A stretch of DNA of 57,731 nt. Origin: Gnetum montanum. Lineage: Eukaryota > Streptophyta > Gnetopsida > Gnetales > Gnetaceae. The stretch lies in contig MNCI01013746.1 of assembly GCA_015680685.1 (NCBI GenBank), positions 1 to 57,731 on the forward strand. The letters are read 5' to 3'. A program made the position numbers and the translations under genes. Shown one piece after another: positions 22,030 through 33,999 of this stretch (positions are counted from its first letter, which is position 1; every line of letters starts with the position of its first letter). Under the pieces are notes generated by a model, which made no database searches, was not told the DNA's origin, and saw only the letters and a program-made list of their open reading frames with translations.

Positions 22030-24436
22030 TCTTCTCTTTTTGTGGTTATCAGAACTAGCAGTAGGTTGAATGTTTACGGCTCTCATAGCGTTATGTTACT
22101 GCGGTTGAGTGGGGAGTTCCCCTTGCATTGTTGGAGCAGGAGGTATGGGAACTACCAGTGGAAGAGGTGCATATGGATTAGGAGAATGGTATGGATGTGG
22201 AGCGTCTCCCAGAGGAGGAGTCCTTCTAAAGTACTCCCGAACTTAGTAGTGACGTTGGGGAGTTGTGTGACCCATGGAGTCACTTGGAGAAATCAGCTGC
22301 TGCACATAGTATCCATATGGGTCTGGCTACCGGTAAGGGTACTGTTGTTTCAGCGGTGGCATCCCCCATGATTGTGGGTATTGCCATTGCTGATGTTGTC
22401 CGATGGGTTGTGGTGGAGTTCCACTTGGATAGTATGTCAACGGTTGGCGGAACTATCTTGGGTTACCTTGAGGATAAGGTAACCTTTGAGGTGTCTGCCG
22501 TCTGTTGAGTCTTGGGTTGAGTGCATACACCCCAAACTCTTGTTGATGTGAGATGATTGGACAACATCCCTTGGGATGGTCATATTGGCAGATCTCACAT
22601 CCACTGTCATCGTCTGTCTCTGAATCCACAACCTCATCGGAGATGTTCATTTTTCCCTTACCCTTGTCACGTGCAGGGCCTGAGTCTCTCCGCTTTTTCT
22701 TATCCTTGTCACTACTTCGTTCCTCCTTAGACTCCTCTAAAATATTCAAGATAGTTTCAATTTTACTATCTAAGGAGCTCCATACTTCATCTACCTTAGT
22801 TGATACTTCCTTTGTTAGCTTCTGAAGCAACAAGGTTTTCCTATTCACCAACTCTTCGAGTGGTGACTCATCCTCTTCATCTCAAAATCTTGCTCCCTTC
22901 TTTCGAAGAGAGGGATCACGGTTATATTCTTCCGCACTTTTCCTTTTTTGTAGCTCCCCTTCTTCTTTGGCTACTTGCTCCAACAAGTGATGAATTTCAT
23001 GGGATCTAAGTTCTAATAGTCTCCCTTGGGCATAAGTCCCAAGGGTTCTCCTAGTTTCATACCTTAGCCCATCTACGAGGTGGCAAAGTTGATCCCGTTG
23101 TGCATAACCATGGCCTGGGCAATGATGTAACAATGCATAATAGCAGCCCATAGCAGCATCCAAGGGTTCATGAGTACCTTGCTTCCATCCTTGGATCTGG
23201 TTACACAAATTAGACACTCTAGAGTACGTTTGATATTTATCGTTGAAGAGTTCTAACATCGTACTCCACCTCCTAATGTTTTCCAATTCTAAGGACCAGT
23301 ACCAACTCTTTGCTTCCTTTATGAGTATCCTGGGAAACAACTTTAATTTCTACCACTCGTTTTCTATGTTTTGCAAGGCGCAGGCATCGTGGAATGCCTA
23401 TAAATGATTTTTTGGATCTTCGTTGTATCCCCCTCCAAAGCGTGGGATATTGTTCATGTCTAAGCGCTTGATCTAGCTATCTTTTTGATGCCTTGTTGGC
23501 ATTCTTACAGCCTTTGTAATATCTAGCATGCTTCAGGTGGCAAGTAGGGGTTCGTCATGATCATCTCTTTCATGACATCTATGATGTCTACGTTGTTCCC
23601 TACTTTCCTTTTGTTCACGCCTTGATTCTCTTGATTTCCCTCATCCTCTCTCTCGACTCTCTCATCGAGGTCTCTCATTTCTCTTACCTTTATCCTTTCC
23701 GTTATGCTCTTTATGACTGCGCCCTGATGTGGAAGGAGAGGGTGAGTGATGTGATGAAGGTGAAGAAGAAGGAGAACCATCGCCATGACGATGTTTCTTA
23801 CCTTCTCTTCGGTGGCTTCGGCCCCGATCGTGATGACGATCTGAGTGCCTGTCCTTATCATGTGTTGTTGTTCCCTTAGTGAACAGCTGGTGTTCACGAG
23901 GATCAAAACTAGGGTTGTGTATCATGGAGCATAGGTTCTGATACCCCACCTCCTGACTTTCATTAGGAGGGGGAACATCTTTCGATAGAGAACCTGTTAT
24001 AAGTGGTTCACCATCTCCAATTTCAGTTAGGACGTGCGGGACCTCTTTTCCCTTCAACAGTGTATGTTGGCTCTCCTGCCTTAAGTCCCTTAAACGTTGT
24101 GCAGATGTGGGATGGTAATCCCTTCTGTCAAAATCACCTATAACGTACTTAGCGTATAACTGTGTCATGCTTATCTGTGATAGAGCATGGAGGAGCATGT
24201 TGGGGATTGCACGATCTGGAGGTAACACTATGTTACCTTGCAAGTCTCTCTAGCACATCTGTTCATCCTGATGGAGGATAAAAGTAAAATTGGGTATATA
24301 CTCATTAGGATGAGTATATACCACCCTATATTGTTGAGGAATTGGCTAATTTTGGTTATGTGTTTTAGATTGCTAACTGTTTCTTATGTTATCCCTAGGT
24401 GGTGTAATGCTCTTGTGAGAAGAAGAAGAAGACATT
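22030..24436 (-). pseudogene. gag of E1 (Athila-like), broken
   Basis: The start is ATG at 24436 (MSSSSSHKSITPPR). The shared block QGNIVLPPDRAI is at about 24200-24245, then a long Ser/His/Arg-rich linker (about 23660-23900). The retrotransposon gag domain (about 22980-23370) includes WSTMLELFNDKYQTYSRV and TRRTLGTYAQGRL. A C-X2-C-X3-H-X4-C-type zinc knuckle, CEICQYDHPKGCC, is at 22561-22599, the spacing seen in Athila gag proteins. The C-terminal part is Pro/Gln-rich and leads to protease. Several stops and frame changes are present (for example near 24390 and 22880). Confidence 0.85.
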
Positions 24437-24560
24437 GTGTCTTATTCGGTGTGCTATTTAACCATTATAAAATTTTTTGTTAATTAACCCTAAGGTTCGT
24501 TTAAGCTCCAAACAATGTGAGTGATTTCCTATGTTCTACTTAGCGCACAAACACTTAGTC

Positions 24561-24576
24561 CTCAACAACAGCACCA
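24561..24576 (-). other. Primer-binding site of E1
   Basis: On the minus strand, TGGTGCTGTTGTTGAG starts one base after the LTR end. It is a decayed form of the tRNA-Asp type site found in E2 and E4. Confidence 0.75.
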
Positions 24577-24577
24577 A

Positions 24578-25331
24578 TGATGAGTGGCGAGATACCCCTA
24601 CACTCAACCATACGAATACGAGCGTAACACACATGATCCAATCGAACTCCGNGAGGTATATGATTTTTATGTCTTTTTGATTTTTATCTCCTATGCTGCT
24701 AAGATGAAAGGTAAAGAGACTAATTGACTAACTTTACTAACTAACTAAGNCTAAGATGAAAGGTAAAGAGACTAATTGACTAACTTTACTAACTAACTAA
24801 GTCTTAATTAATCTAGCATCAGCATCCATTCCCACTTACCGTTCACACCTTGAACCGATGCAACCTTGGTTACCAAATGCTAGTCGTTGATTTGCTGGGA
24901 TCACCAAGCGTAACGCACGTGCTCAAAGCGGTCGTACTGAGGCACTTAACTAGGAGAGAAGGGTTGAGAAAGATTTAATAACTAATAAAGCAATTAAATG
25001 GTAAATAATAAATAATAATAAATAAAATTCCTATTTAGCCTATTTGATTCATTGCAAGGTTTATCCAAGAAGTTTGTGTTTATTGCCGTACACAAACATG
25101 TGTTTAGGTACAATATTTGCTCGAATAAAGATCTGTTCACTTTGGAGCTCCTACTACGGGCACATGGAAAATATTCTATCTTTGGAGAGGTGAAACTGCC
25201 AGATTTTTGCTAAGGGTTTAGATCTAGATGAGAAACAAAGGGAGAGCTGCCTCTTATTTATAGACTTGGCAGTGCACCGCGATATCGTGTGGGATGCGAT
25301 ATCACGGCCCATGTAATATCGCGTCCCATCA
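24578..25331 (-). mobile_element. 5' LTR of E1, with two ambiguous bases
   Basis: It starts TGATGAGTGG and ends ...CCCATCA, followed by the ACCAT target duplication. A TATA-like box is at 25255-25262 (minus). N at 24652 replaces about 120 bp present in the 3' LTR (18259 to about 18360). N at 24750 sits between two copies of the same ~45-bp sequence. Both look like assembly joins rather than biology, so the true LTR is probably about 0.8 kb. Confidence 0.88.
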
Positions 25332-28321
25332 ACCATCATAGCTCCTTCTAGTAGTCCATGAGCTTGATCTAATACCCAAGTTCACAATAACTTCCATGTT
25401 AACACTAACTCTAGTGTTAATGTCACATTAGGCTTTTCCGCATTACTTGTTCAAAGTTAGAATTTCTTAGCATTAGTATCATTGGTTCTAGAATTATAAA
25501 ATTTTGAGCTTTAGCACCACTTATTGAACACTTAGACAAGATGGCCTTGTTTTGGCCCCAAATTGATTTTGGAAAGTATCTGCAGCTTTTTTACTTGCGC
25601 TTTCACCTTTCAAAAGTTAAATTTTATCACTCAAACCTCTACTTTTCTCATAGATTATGAGTTTATTGTCAGTTTTCTCTCTTGCATATTTTTCATCACC
25701 CCTTATAGTTTTGGCCCTCAATAGGAAGAAAACTCTATATTTCACCAATAGAACATGTTAATCATTAGGAAAGAATTACAAAAAACATTTTTTCCACACC
25801 AATTCTCTGTTTTCTTATTTATATTTCAGCCTAAGTGTAATTCATGTACTGAGACTTTATTTTACATTACTCATAATTCATATCCATACTTTATTTTTAT
25901 TCACATAACTTAGGCTTTATCAGTTCTATCACTTACAATTATCATTTTCCATTATTTTTCTTACCATTCCTAGTTTACATGCAGTAGGCTAAGTCTATAT
26001 TTGATTGGAGGTTTGTGCTCCTTCATTCCATGATTGTTAATATATCAAGGGTTATATTAATCTAAAGACCATTTACGACCGTGAGTTAGATACTCAACCT
26101 TTAATTTATGGATATGTTCTTATAAGGTTGCAAAGAACAATTTTATAGGAACATTTTTTCACACTAGAAGGAGGGCCAAGAGGTTTTCTGGGTCTTAAAA
26201 GTCTTGCCTAGTAGTTGATAGGTCCTTTACAACACTTAGATTATTTTTGTGCTTTTATTACTTTCTGTAGTTTTATTTTTTACTTTATACTTGATCTTCA
26301 TTTTTGAGTATGTATAGGAGACACTTCTAGATCTAATATTTGCCCAAGGATTCGACTCCTCATAGAACTTCTAGATTTATGGACTTATGAACAACAAAAA
26401 GCACAGGTTCTCACAATGCCCATGAATTAAAATAATTACAAGGTCACATGTGTAAAGAGAGAGTTGAAAACCTTGCAATTGAAGTTTCTCCTCATAGTTA
26501 AATGATGTGATGAAAAAACCCTGATATTCAAGTTTTTCATGCTAGGTATTATTCAAGTTTTTTTTTTAATTGTTAAGCTAGGCAACGCTTCAATGGTGCA
26601 ACTTGTCCTAGATATAGGATCTTCTATACATAAGCATGTCATGTTGATCATCTGTAAGTGAACCTCAAATCTTGATGTCTAATCCAAAAAATATTTTAAA
26701 GTTCTATGTTTTCTTAAGTTATTTTATCTTTCATTAATCTTTTAAAACTTGAGTAAGAAAGTGTTAGTCTTCTTGGTCCCATTAAGCATATGGAATGTAT
26801 TTCCACACTATTGCATTTCTATAGATGTTTTTTATGTTTTATGAGTATTAAAGTAACCTTACACCTAGTCATACAAATCACAAGCATTTATGCACGATTT
26901 GATTGGATTTTGTAAACTTCAAACGAGTTGGATGCCTTAGATAACTAAGAGTTAAGATGCTAATCCTCATCTTCCCAATCACACTTGTGTGAGCTTATGT
27001 TGCATGGTTAAGTGTGACTGAGCCATATGATTATATTTTTACTATAATAGTTTTTAAAATATTAAAATATTAATCTAACTAATCTAAGTGCAAAAAGTAA
27101 ATCTAAACTAACCTAGGCATGGAGTATTTATTTTTGATTTATCTCACACATCCTAAATATGTGCTAACGCTACTAGATTAGCAAGTGTTTCACCGTTGGG
27201 CATACCAAGTGATTCTCCACTAGCATTACTAAGCATTATTATGTTATGCTTGAGATTGATCATGCTTATGCTAATTGATTAAATATGATGGAATAAAATA
27301 TTTAACTAATTTCATGAAAAGTAAATGAACAATTAAAATAAATTGCATATTAGTAAATTTATATGCTAATCCAAGTGCTACAATGAATGGAACAAAGTTT
27401 AATTTTACTTTTGTTTGCAAATGTGTCCAAGTACATCATACACTTAAATAAAACTCTATAAAATTTATTCAATCCATACTGTACGCACTGAGGAAGAATT
27501 CTAACTTTCACAGAACCAAACTACAAGAGTCTAGCTACTAGAATGATCAAATGGTGCCATAAATGTAGTGGATGCATGTATTTATGGAAACATGAAACTA
27601 GAAATTTTTAATACAATTGGAAAATTATAAAGGATTTATATAAAAATTTATGGAAGTTGTGTCAACATTAATGCATTGATGCATCTTAGGCTACCTTGAC
27701 ACATATACGTTGATGAGGTTACGTCGATGGATATGTGTTGAAGTGGTTGATAATTTTATTGTTCATTAGTATTGAAATCAATTTTCTTAATTTTAAAAAG
27801 AGATTAGTATTGCAAGTAGGTGAAAAGACTTACATTCAACCAATTACATATTATAATCTTCATAATTCTTACACTTTTGTGATCATGATGGATATTTGTT
27901 TAATGCTTGTTGTTGTTGTCGTTGCTATTTTTATTTATTAAAACCAAGGATGAAAAAAAAAACATAATTTGAAGCTAAACAAACAAAAAATCAGTTTAAT
28001 ATCAATGGCAAGGGTGATTAAATGACAATAAAGAAACCATAGAAGATAGAAAACTTTGTAAATATTTTTATTGCAAGAAGTATTCATTAGTTCTTATAAA
28101 TAACACACAGGGAAATTTTTTTCTTATATTATAAAATAAAATGAAACTTTATTATATCTGAAGACCCATAGGATCTATTTGACATATATAGTATATTTTC
28201 ATGAAAAATAAAGATAGACTCTACAAATTGACCAAGCACTAATAGGGGCATCAAAACAAATAATATAGTCCTTTTGCTGTAACATTATAATGTTGTCTCA
28301 AATGGGTAGTCATAACACAAG
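25332..28321. repeat. Composite repeat H_A, part 2
   Basis: It continues H_A after the E1 duplication and matches H_B (44848 onward). The segment of about 26028-27309 is missing from H_B. At 28317-28321 it ends with ACAAG, the E2 target site. No coding sequence was recognised; a 27735-27941 plus frame is not family-like. Confidence 0.85.
26839..27735 (-). mobile_element. Old LTR inside H_A
   Basis: The opening ATGAGTATTAAAGTAACCTT, then CATACAAATCACAAGC, aligns with other LTR starts (TGATGAGTGGCAAGGTACCC... CATACGAATCACAAG). The typical TACCAAGTG motifs and a TATA-like region near 27570-27580 follow. It is closest to the E5 LTR (53920-54751). No primer site adjoins it. Its ends are approximate. 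In H_B only the right half survives (45541 to about 45975). Confidence 0.6.
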
Positions 28322-29117
28322 TGATGAGTGGCAAGGTACCCCTACACTCAACCATATGAATACAAACGTTACACGTGCAATTCGGTCGAACTCCGCAGAT
28401 GGACTAGTTGTGGCATCTAGATAGTTAGCCTTAGGTCGTAGTTCGTTGTCTTCCCACCTAGACTAGTATTAGCTTTGTCACGTATAGTTTAGTCCAGAGT
28501 GAGGTGTATGATAGGTTTCTAATCTAATGCTACTCCTGAAGGCAATGGAAAGTAATATTATCGAAGCTAAGAGAGAAAGGGTAATAGAATCTAAACTAGC
28601 CTAAGTGCAATGAGCATCCGTTCCTTGACTATCCATACACATCTTGGACTTCGTGCATGACTACCATTGGGATTACCAAGCACAGATCCTAGGTACACTA
28701 CTGGGTTACCAAGTAGTCACACTTAAATGCTCGTAATCAAGTTGTACTCATTCCGCATTTTAACATGAGTTTAAGGGTGAGAAGAGATTAACTAGGAAAG
28801 CAGTAAATAACAGTTAAATAATTAATTAAACTAAGTGAGTGCTGCAATGATGAAGTAATATTGATCTTTATTTTTGGTCATGTGCGTGTCCAAGTATGTC
28901 ACACTCAAATAAAGGATGCCATACAATTACAATCACCACACTGCAAGCATACACTAGAAAATAATTCTAACTCTGGAGGGCTAAAACTGCTAGAGTTTCA
29001 CTAAGGGACTAAATCTAAGTTGCAAAACAAGGGAGAGCCACCTCTTATTTATAGAACTGGTGACGGTATGCGATATCGCGTACGCGATAGCACGGTCGCC
29101 CAAAATGTGACTCATCA
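28322..29117 (-). mobile_element. 3' LTR of E2
   Basis: About 796 bp, TG...CA ended. It is close to the 5' LTR, which lacks about 24 bp near 36565. A TATA-like box is at 29046-29053 (minus), with the GCGATATCGC/GATAG palindrome cluster at 29070-29090 upstream of it. The purine-rich GTCGTGGGGGTA (minus) at 29118-29129 is the polypurine tract. Confidence 0.93.
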
Positions 29118-29279
29118 TACCCCCACGACTGAATGAAAACTCATCCTCGAGTTATAGTTATTACACAGTGGATGGGTATGGGATTATTGGATGGTGAAAA
29201 TGGGCTATGCCACAGTGTGAAATGAAGAAAAAATAAAGACACAACACCAATGTTCTACACCTACAAAAATGGATGGAAC

Positions 29280-32064
29280 TCATGTAGTTCCAGGTGGCGG
29301 TGGCTCCTCCATTGGTGCCTTCCCTTTATCTTTTGCTCTAGGTTTTGAGGCTTGATGGTGTTGAAGTATGGCCTGGAGCTTCTCCTCTTCAGTTTGAGGG
29401 TCTTGTGCCATCCAAGCTAATGTTCCAACGTTTGACGAAGTCGGCACTTCCCATGGACAGGGTAGTTGCGGAAACATTTGATTGGCCTTGACATACCAAG
29501 CCGTGAACACCTGTCGTTCCTTCTTATAGGCTCTAGCTTTATCCTTGTACTCCTGAAAATCTACTAGCCATTAAGCCAAGTCTATTGTGACACCTTTCTA
29601 TCCTTGGTAGCTGGCTTTTACCACCTCAAGTTCAGAATTTACAACTTCCAACTTTTCCAATAGCTTCTTACGCTTTGCAAATTCTACTTCGTATTTGATG
29701 TGGATGGTTGCTACCTACTGCTCGAGCTCTGACCTCGGGTGCCTTGCTATTAACATGGCAAGGTTGGCATATCTCAGATTTGTCAACTCCATGTATTCCA
29801 TCAAATCCTGAATTTGCAGGTCCCAACTTTTAACTTTTGCTTGGTGGTTGAAGGCATATGTGTCTAATATGGCCGGCAGTCAGTGTGTTGAGCACTGATA
29901 GTGTTGATTTGGGCCTTGGCCATATGGATCTCCTTTTCAAGGATCTATTTATACATCCCCACCTAATCGCGGAAGTGCTCCTTCATCTTCTCATGTCGTT
30001 TAGCCTCGTTCTACGATGCGCTTATCTCAATAGCTAACTTTTGACGAATGGCACGTACCACCTCCATCGAGAGGGTTTGATTCTCTCTAGCTAAACGACT
30101 TATGTCTCGGTTGACCTGGATGAATTGTTCTCGCAATTGATGGAAGTATTCCTCAAGAACGTTCTTTTGCTTTTCTGCAGTGATCAATCGAAGGTTGTCA
30201 GCAACAAGCTGCTTGTTTTCTTCTTGTAAGGCCTTGAGTGCCTTAAGATGCGCATGAGTTTGTGCTTGTGCTACGGAGGCATCCCAAACAACCTTCTCCT
30301 TTTTGTCAGCTACCTTTTTATTCTCTATGATTAATTTGGTTAGTTTCTCAGTTCTAAAGTTATCCAGCTGGTCTGTGGGAACATATTGCAGAGGGTCCCA
30401 CTATGCTGCTTGTAGGGTTATGAGCTGTTCTTGTAATTTTTTCACTTCTACTTCCGCATGTTTGGCCCTCACTTCTGTTAAGACCAGCTTCCCCTTTGTG
30501 GAAATGAGGTCTGATTGAATTTCCGTAACATCCTGAGGGATGTCAAACAGGGACGTCATTACTTGTCCTATTTGGAGCAATCGATCAAGCACATCCTCAT
30601 GTTCTGCAGGAGTCATTGAGGTTCTGGCCAAAGTTTGAGCATCTCGTGCTCTTGTGAGATCTGCCAGTGGCACAACAGGTACATTTAAAGATTCTTTGAT
30701 GTGGTCTGTGACCACTTCTGTAGCTCTCGTAGCATCCTGGCGTTGCATGACCACCACGGTGGCCCCTTCACCAGTTTCTAATTGCACCTGAAAAGATGTC
30801 GTGTTTCCTAAGATTTTTTGTGACCATCTACTTTCTCCTCCTTCTATGTGAATGGATACATCCCCCTTGTGCGATCCAATGAAACCGTAGGCTGAATGGC
30901 ATCATCAATGATGCGGAAGAGGTTTGCGTCATCATGACTTCCCCAACTGACCATCTTAGTGATGGCCCTAAGATGGCTCATCGACAGTTTGTAGTCTTGC
31001 AACGGTTGTTGATCCTAGCCTGTGCTAGGCCCTGGTTCCTGTTGTTGGCTAGGACCCATGCCTGGAGGTTAACTAGGTCCTGCAAGTTAAGTTGCAGTTG
31101 GTCCAACCATCTGTTCTTCTTCTTGTTCTGGTCCCACCTCTTCGCCAGTGCTTTTTCTTAGAGCTCGTGCCTTTAGCAATTCAGCATATGAAGCAGTCTA
31201 GGCTTTTCGAAGGATGTCAATGGTGTACCCATGAACACCGGCACATCGGCAAATCTTTCTGATAAGACAAGGGAAAGGCAACGCCATTTTCACTATCTTT
31301 CATTCCTCGAAACGCCTTAAGATCTCTATTAAATATAGATGGGGCAGGTTAGCATTAACCTTTCCCATCAACACTGCACATCCTCTAGCCGCATACATTG
31401 ATATTCTTTTTAGGCCCTTTGTGGGGAAGAGGTGATATGTTCTAATTTTGAAGTAAACCCTCTCTTCCATCGTCAACTCACCAAATGTTTTATCTCTATC
31501 ATAAGCCTTCTCCAACCAATCCTTTTGCACATCAGGGTCTAAACAGGTGGATAACTGAGCAACTCTAGGCCCTGTATTCAAAAGGTTTAACACTTCCAAA
31601 ATGGCCTGCATGGAGAAGTCAACTATTACACCACAAATATTGATTGTGGTGCCTTGCTCCCTATTGTGCCAAAATTGATACATCTCTCATAGGTACCAGG
31701 CACTGCTGTCAGAGAGGATAGGCCATAAGGGAGATCTTTTGAGGTGATCCCTAATGACCTCAGGAGCGAACTCTGCAAATGATTCAAAGTTCAATTCCAC
31801 AATCACTGTAGTGAATGTGGACTTTTCATACATGGCCTGAACGCAATCTTAAGACAACGTGAGTTGTTGTCCCTATTCAAGCACTGCAGCAGCTCCTCCT
31901 TCTGCCTACCCAAACCATCCAGTAGGAGGTTCTTCTTGATGAATGCTAGATGATTGCTCCTCTTGTTCTACATGTTGTCTGGCAGGACCTTGTCTTCCAC
32001 CTCTCCGAGATCGTTTGCTTCCACCCTGGGCAGGACCTTCCTGTTTTCCACATTTCGGGGCCAT
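29280..32064 (-). pseudogene. Extra 3' ORF of E2: PF20167-like domain plus coiled coil
   Basis: The ATG at 32064 follows directly on an acceptor-like TGATTGCAG. The first part reads in one frame to about 31200 with a few stops: a basic, Gln/Gly-rich head (MAPKCGKQEGPAQGG), then about 170 residues including SMQAILEVLNLL, ERVYFKIRTYHLFPTKG, NANLPHLYLIEILRRFEE and MALPFPCLIRKICRCAGV. The last pattern and the spacing resemble the plant transposon-associated domain PF20167. After a frame change, 30787 to about 30030 is rich in heptad-like Leu/Lys/Glu, as in coiled coils (KLVLTEVRAKHAEVEVKKLQ). A last frame (29510-29280) ends in Lys/Pro-rich sequence. In Athila-type elements this slot between pol and 3' LTR can hold an env-like gene, but I saw no signal peptide or membrane anchor. 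The domain assignment is by eye. Confidence 0.6.
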
Positions 32065-32085
32065 CTGCAATCACACGGAACCAAG
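32060..32085 (-). promoter_or_regulatory. Splice-acceptor-like site before the E2 extra ORF
   Basis: On the minus strand, CTTGGTTCCGTGTGATTGCAG is immediately followed by ATGGC at 32064. The E3 counterpart is CTTGGTTTTGTTGTGATTGCAG at about 38228-38207, and E1 has TTGTGCGTGCAG at 19345. Conservation across three elements supports a spliced subgenomic mRNA, the way env-like genes of some plant gypsy elements are expressed. No donor was chosen. Confidence 0.5.
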
Positions 32086-32904
32086 CATTAGTAAGGTTGT
32101 TTTTAAAGTTAGGTTATACCTTACTGCTTGCCTTAATTAATGATCTTATGTTATCACGTGTGATATTGCCCGAAAATTGTAATAATGAGTCCTGTGGCTT
32201 AGGTTGTTTTACATTTTAGTTTCCTGGTATACCTATGAATTAAATGATTTTGAGGCACAATTATTCTAAGTGTTATAGTTAATTACCCTAAATGATGTCC
32301 TTTGGGTGATGATAAATTCCAAAAAAGTTAGGCACTTTTCGACAGATGTCCCTCCCCCACGATTAAGCTGAACACTCCAGGTTCAAGCAGGTTTAGATAG
32401 AATTAAAATCGGAGTACCAGTGAGCAAGATATAGTTAGAAAAACAAGGGTCGCTCAATTGTAAGTCATAGAAAAAAAATTCAAAAACTCCCCCGTGTGAA
32501 TGACAAAAATGATGCTAAGTGTTGCAGGGGGGTCACCTATTTATAAACTGCGGCGACGCGATATCGCATACATGATATCACATCCCTAGTGATATGAGGC
32601 ACAACAAAGATACCAAATTTTTAAAGGGTTATTTTGAAATCAACGTTGTAAATTGAGGACATTGGGCTATTATGAAGGAGTTCTAGGGTAATTCCATTAA
32701 TTCAAAAGGCACAATTAATGATGATGATGGTGTGAATTTCATTAATAAAACCTTGGTTGGTAGGAAAAAGGTTATGTAATGGTACATAGGAACATTATTA
32801 TTCGGAGGGATAGTAGTAGGGAAAGAAAATTGTAAAAATTATACTGAGGGTAAGAAATGGTCTGTGTTAGCTATGTTGCAAGTAAAGATTACAAAAGATT
32901 ACAC

Positions 32905-32980
32905 AAGTGGGTCCTCCCCAAAGTAGGTTTTTACCTATAATGCCCTTGTGTAACCACACTTAGAGTGTCCGTGGGCACTA
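32905..32980 (-). other. Conserved noncoding block in E2
   Basis: Plus-strand AAGTGGGTCCTCCCCAAAGT, then TAATGCCCTTGTGTAA and GTCCGTGGGCAC, matches the blocks of E1 (19716-19800) and E3 (38562-38640). The surrounding 32086-33840 shows no conserved frame. Confidence 0.6.
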
Positions 32981-33999
32981 GAAGGGTTAGATGTAATCCG
33001 CACTAACTCCACAAAACACACACATGTAGTTATCACCGGAATGAGGTAAGAATTCTATGCTACACAGGACACGAGCAACAATTACACGAATAATGAGATG
33101 AGACGAACTATAGAAAGGGATCGTAGAGATTGGGACATGAGGTAATTGACCCAGGACATAGTGAATCCTAAGTGTAAAGCATGATTAAAGTATCATTAAC
33201 CCATCGTTCCAAGATTAGGACCAAGTGTATCCTTCTAATCAGTAACATCACATTGTTTCATCTCATGGTGAGCAACTATGAGAGTACCACAACAACAAGG
33301 AGTACAATCACTTGGTGTTTTATTCAAGGGAGGAGTGATTTTTGTTTTGCGGCACTTCCTTCTTTTCTTTTCTTTTGCTTTTTCTTCTCTTTTCTTATTT
33401 TTTTGAATATTGAATCCAGAGAAGCCGCCAACCTTCAGGCATGGGTGCATGTCTTTCTAGTGGGGCCCCCTAGAACAGCTTTGGATTTTCGAGTGCCCTT
33501 TTGATTACTCTTACTCCCATTTTTCATTAGACCTACAAGGATCTTAGTACAACCACGTTGCATGATAACTCACACAGATGTCACCAAAGAGAATCCACAA
33601 GTCCCCTTGATGTCACACCCTAATCATTTCCTCTTGGTCCATCCTTCTTCATTCTAGGTACAATGAACACAACATTAATTTTAAGTTTGAAGAATTTCAA
33701 GGATATCACTATACCCTCAAACAGAACCTCTTATTTGTAGAGTGGATGAGTGGGTGTAATGGGCTCACTGTCCAAATAATTGACCACTTGAAACATGATA
33801 ACATAAAACACACCTTGACCAACGATCCACATGAGTGTTTTATTCATAGACGAGATTACTTACAAAAAATGTAAAAAGACAAAAATACCAAAAAGACAAA
33901 AAGATAAAACAAGAAGTTAAAAATTGAAAAACTGGAAAACAAAAATTGAAAAATTAAAGAAAATGAAAATATTTATTAATCCTGCTTGTTATTAAAATG

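Larger units (their letters stand above)
18184..25331 (-). mobile_element. E1: complete non-autonomous gypsy-type LTR retrotransposon
   Basis: The order on the minus strand is 5' LTR (25331-24578), primer site, gag, protease, A-rich tract, conserved noncoding block, acceptor-like site, polypurine tract, 3' LTR (18984-18184). It is flanked by ACCAT on both sides (18179-18183 and 25332-25336). The uninterrupted site is visible in H_B near 44847. No reverse transcriptase, RNase H or integrase lies between protease and the 3' region, though the related E3 has them there. The element therefore depended on enzymes from another element. Frames are broken, so it is now a relic. Confidence 0.92.
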
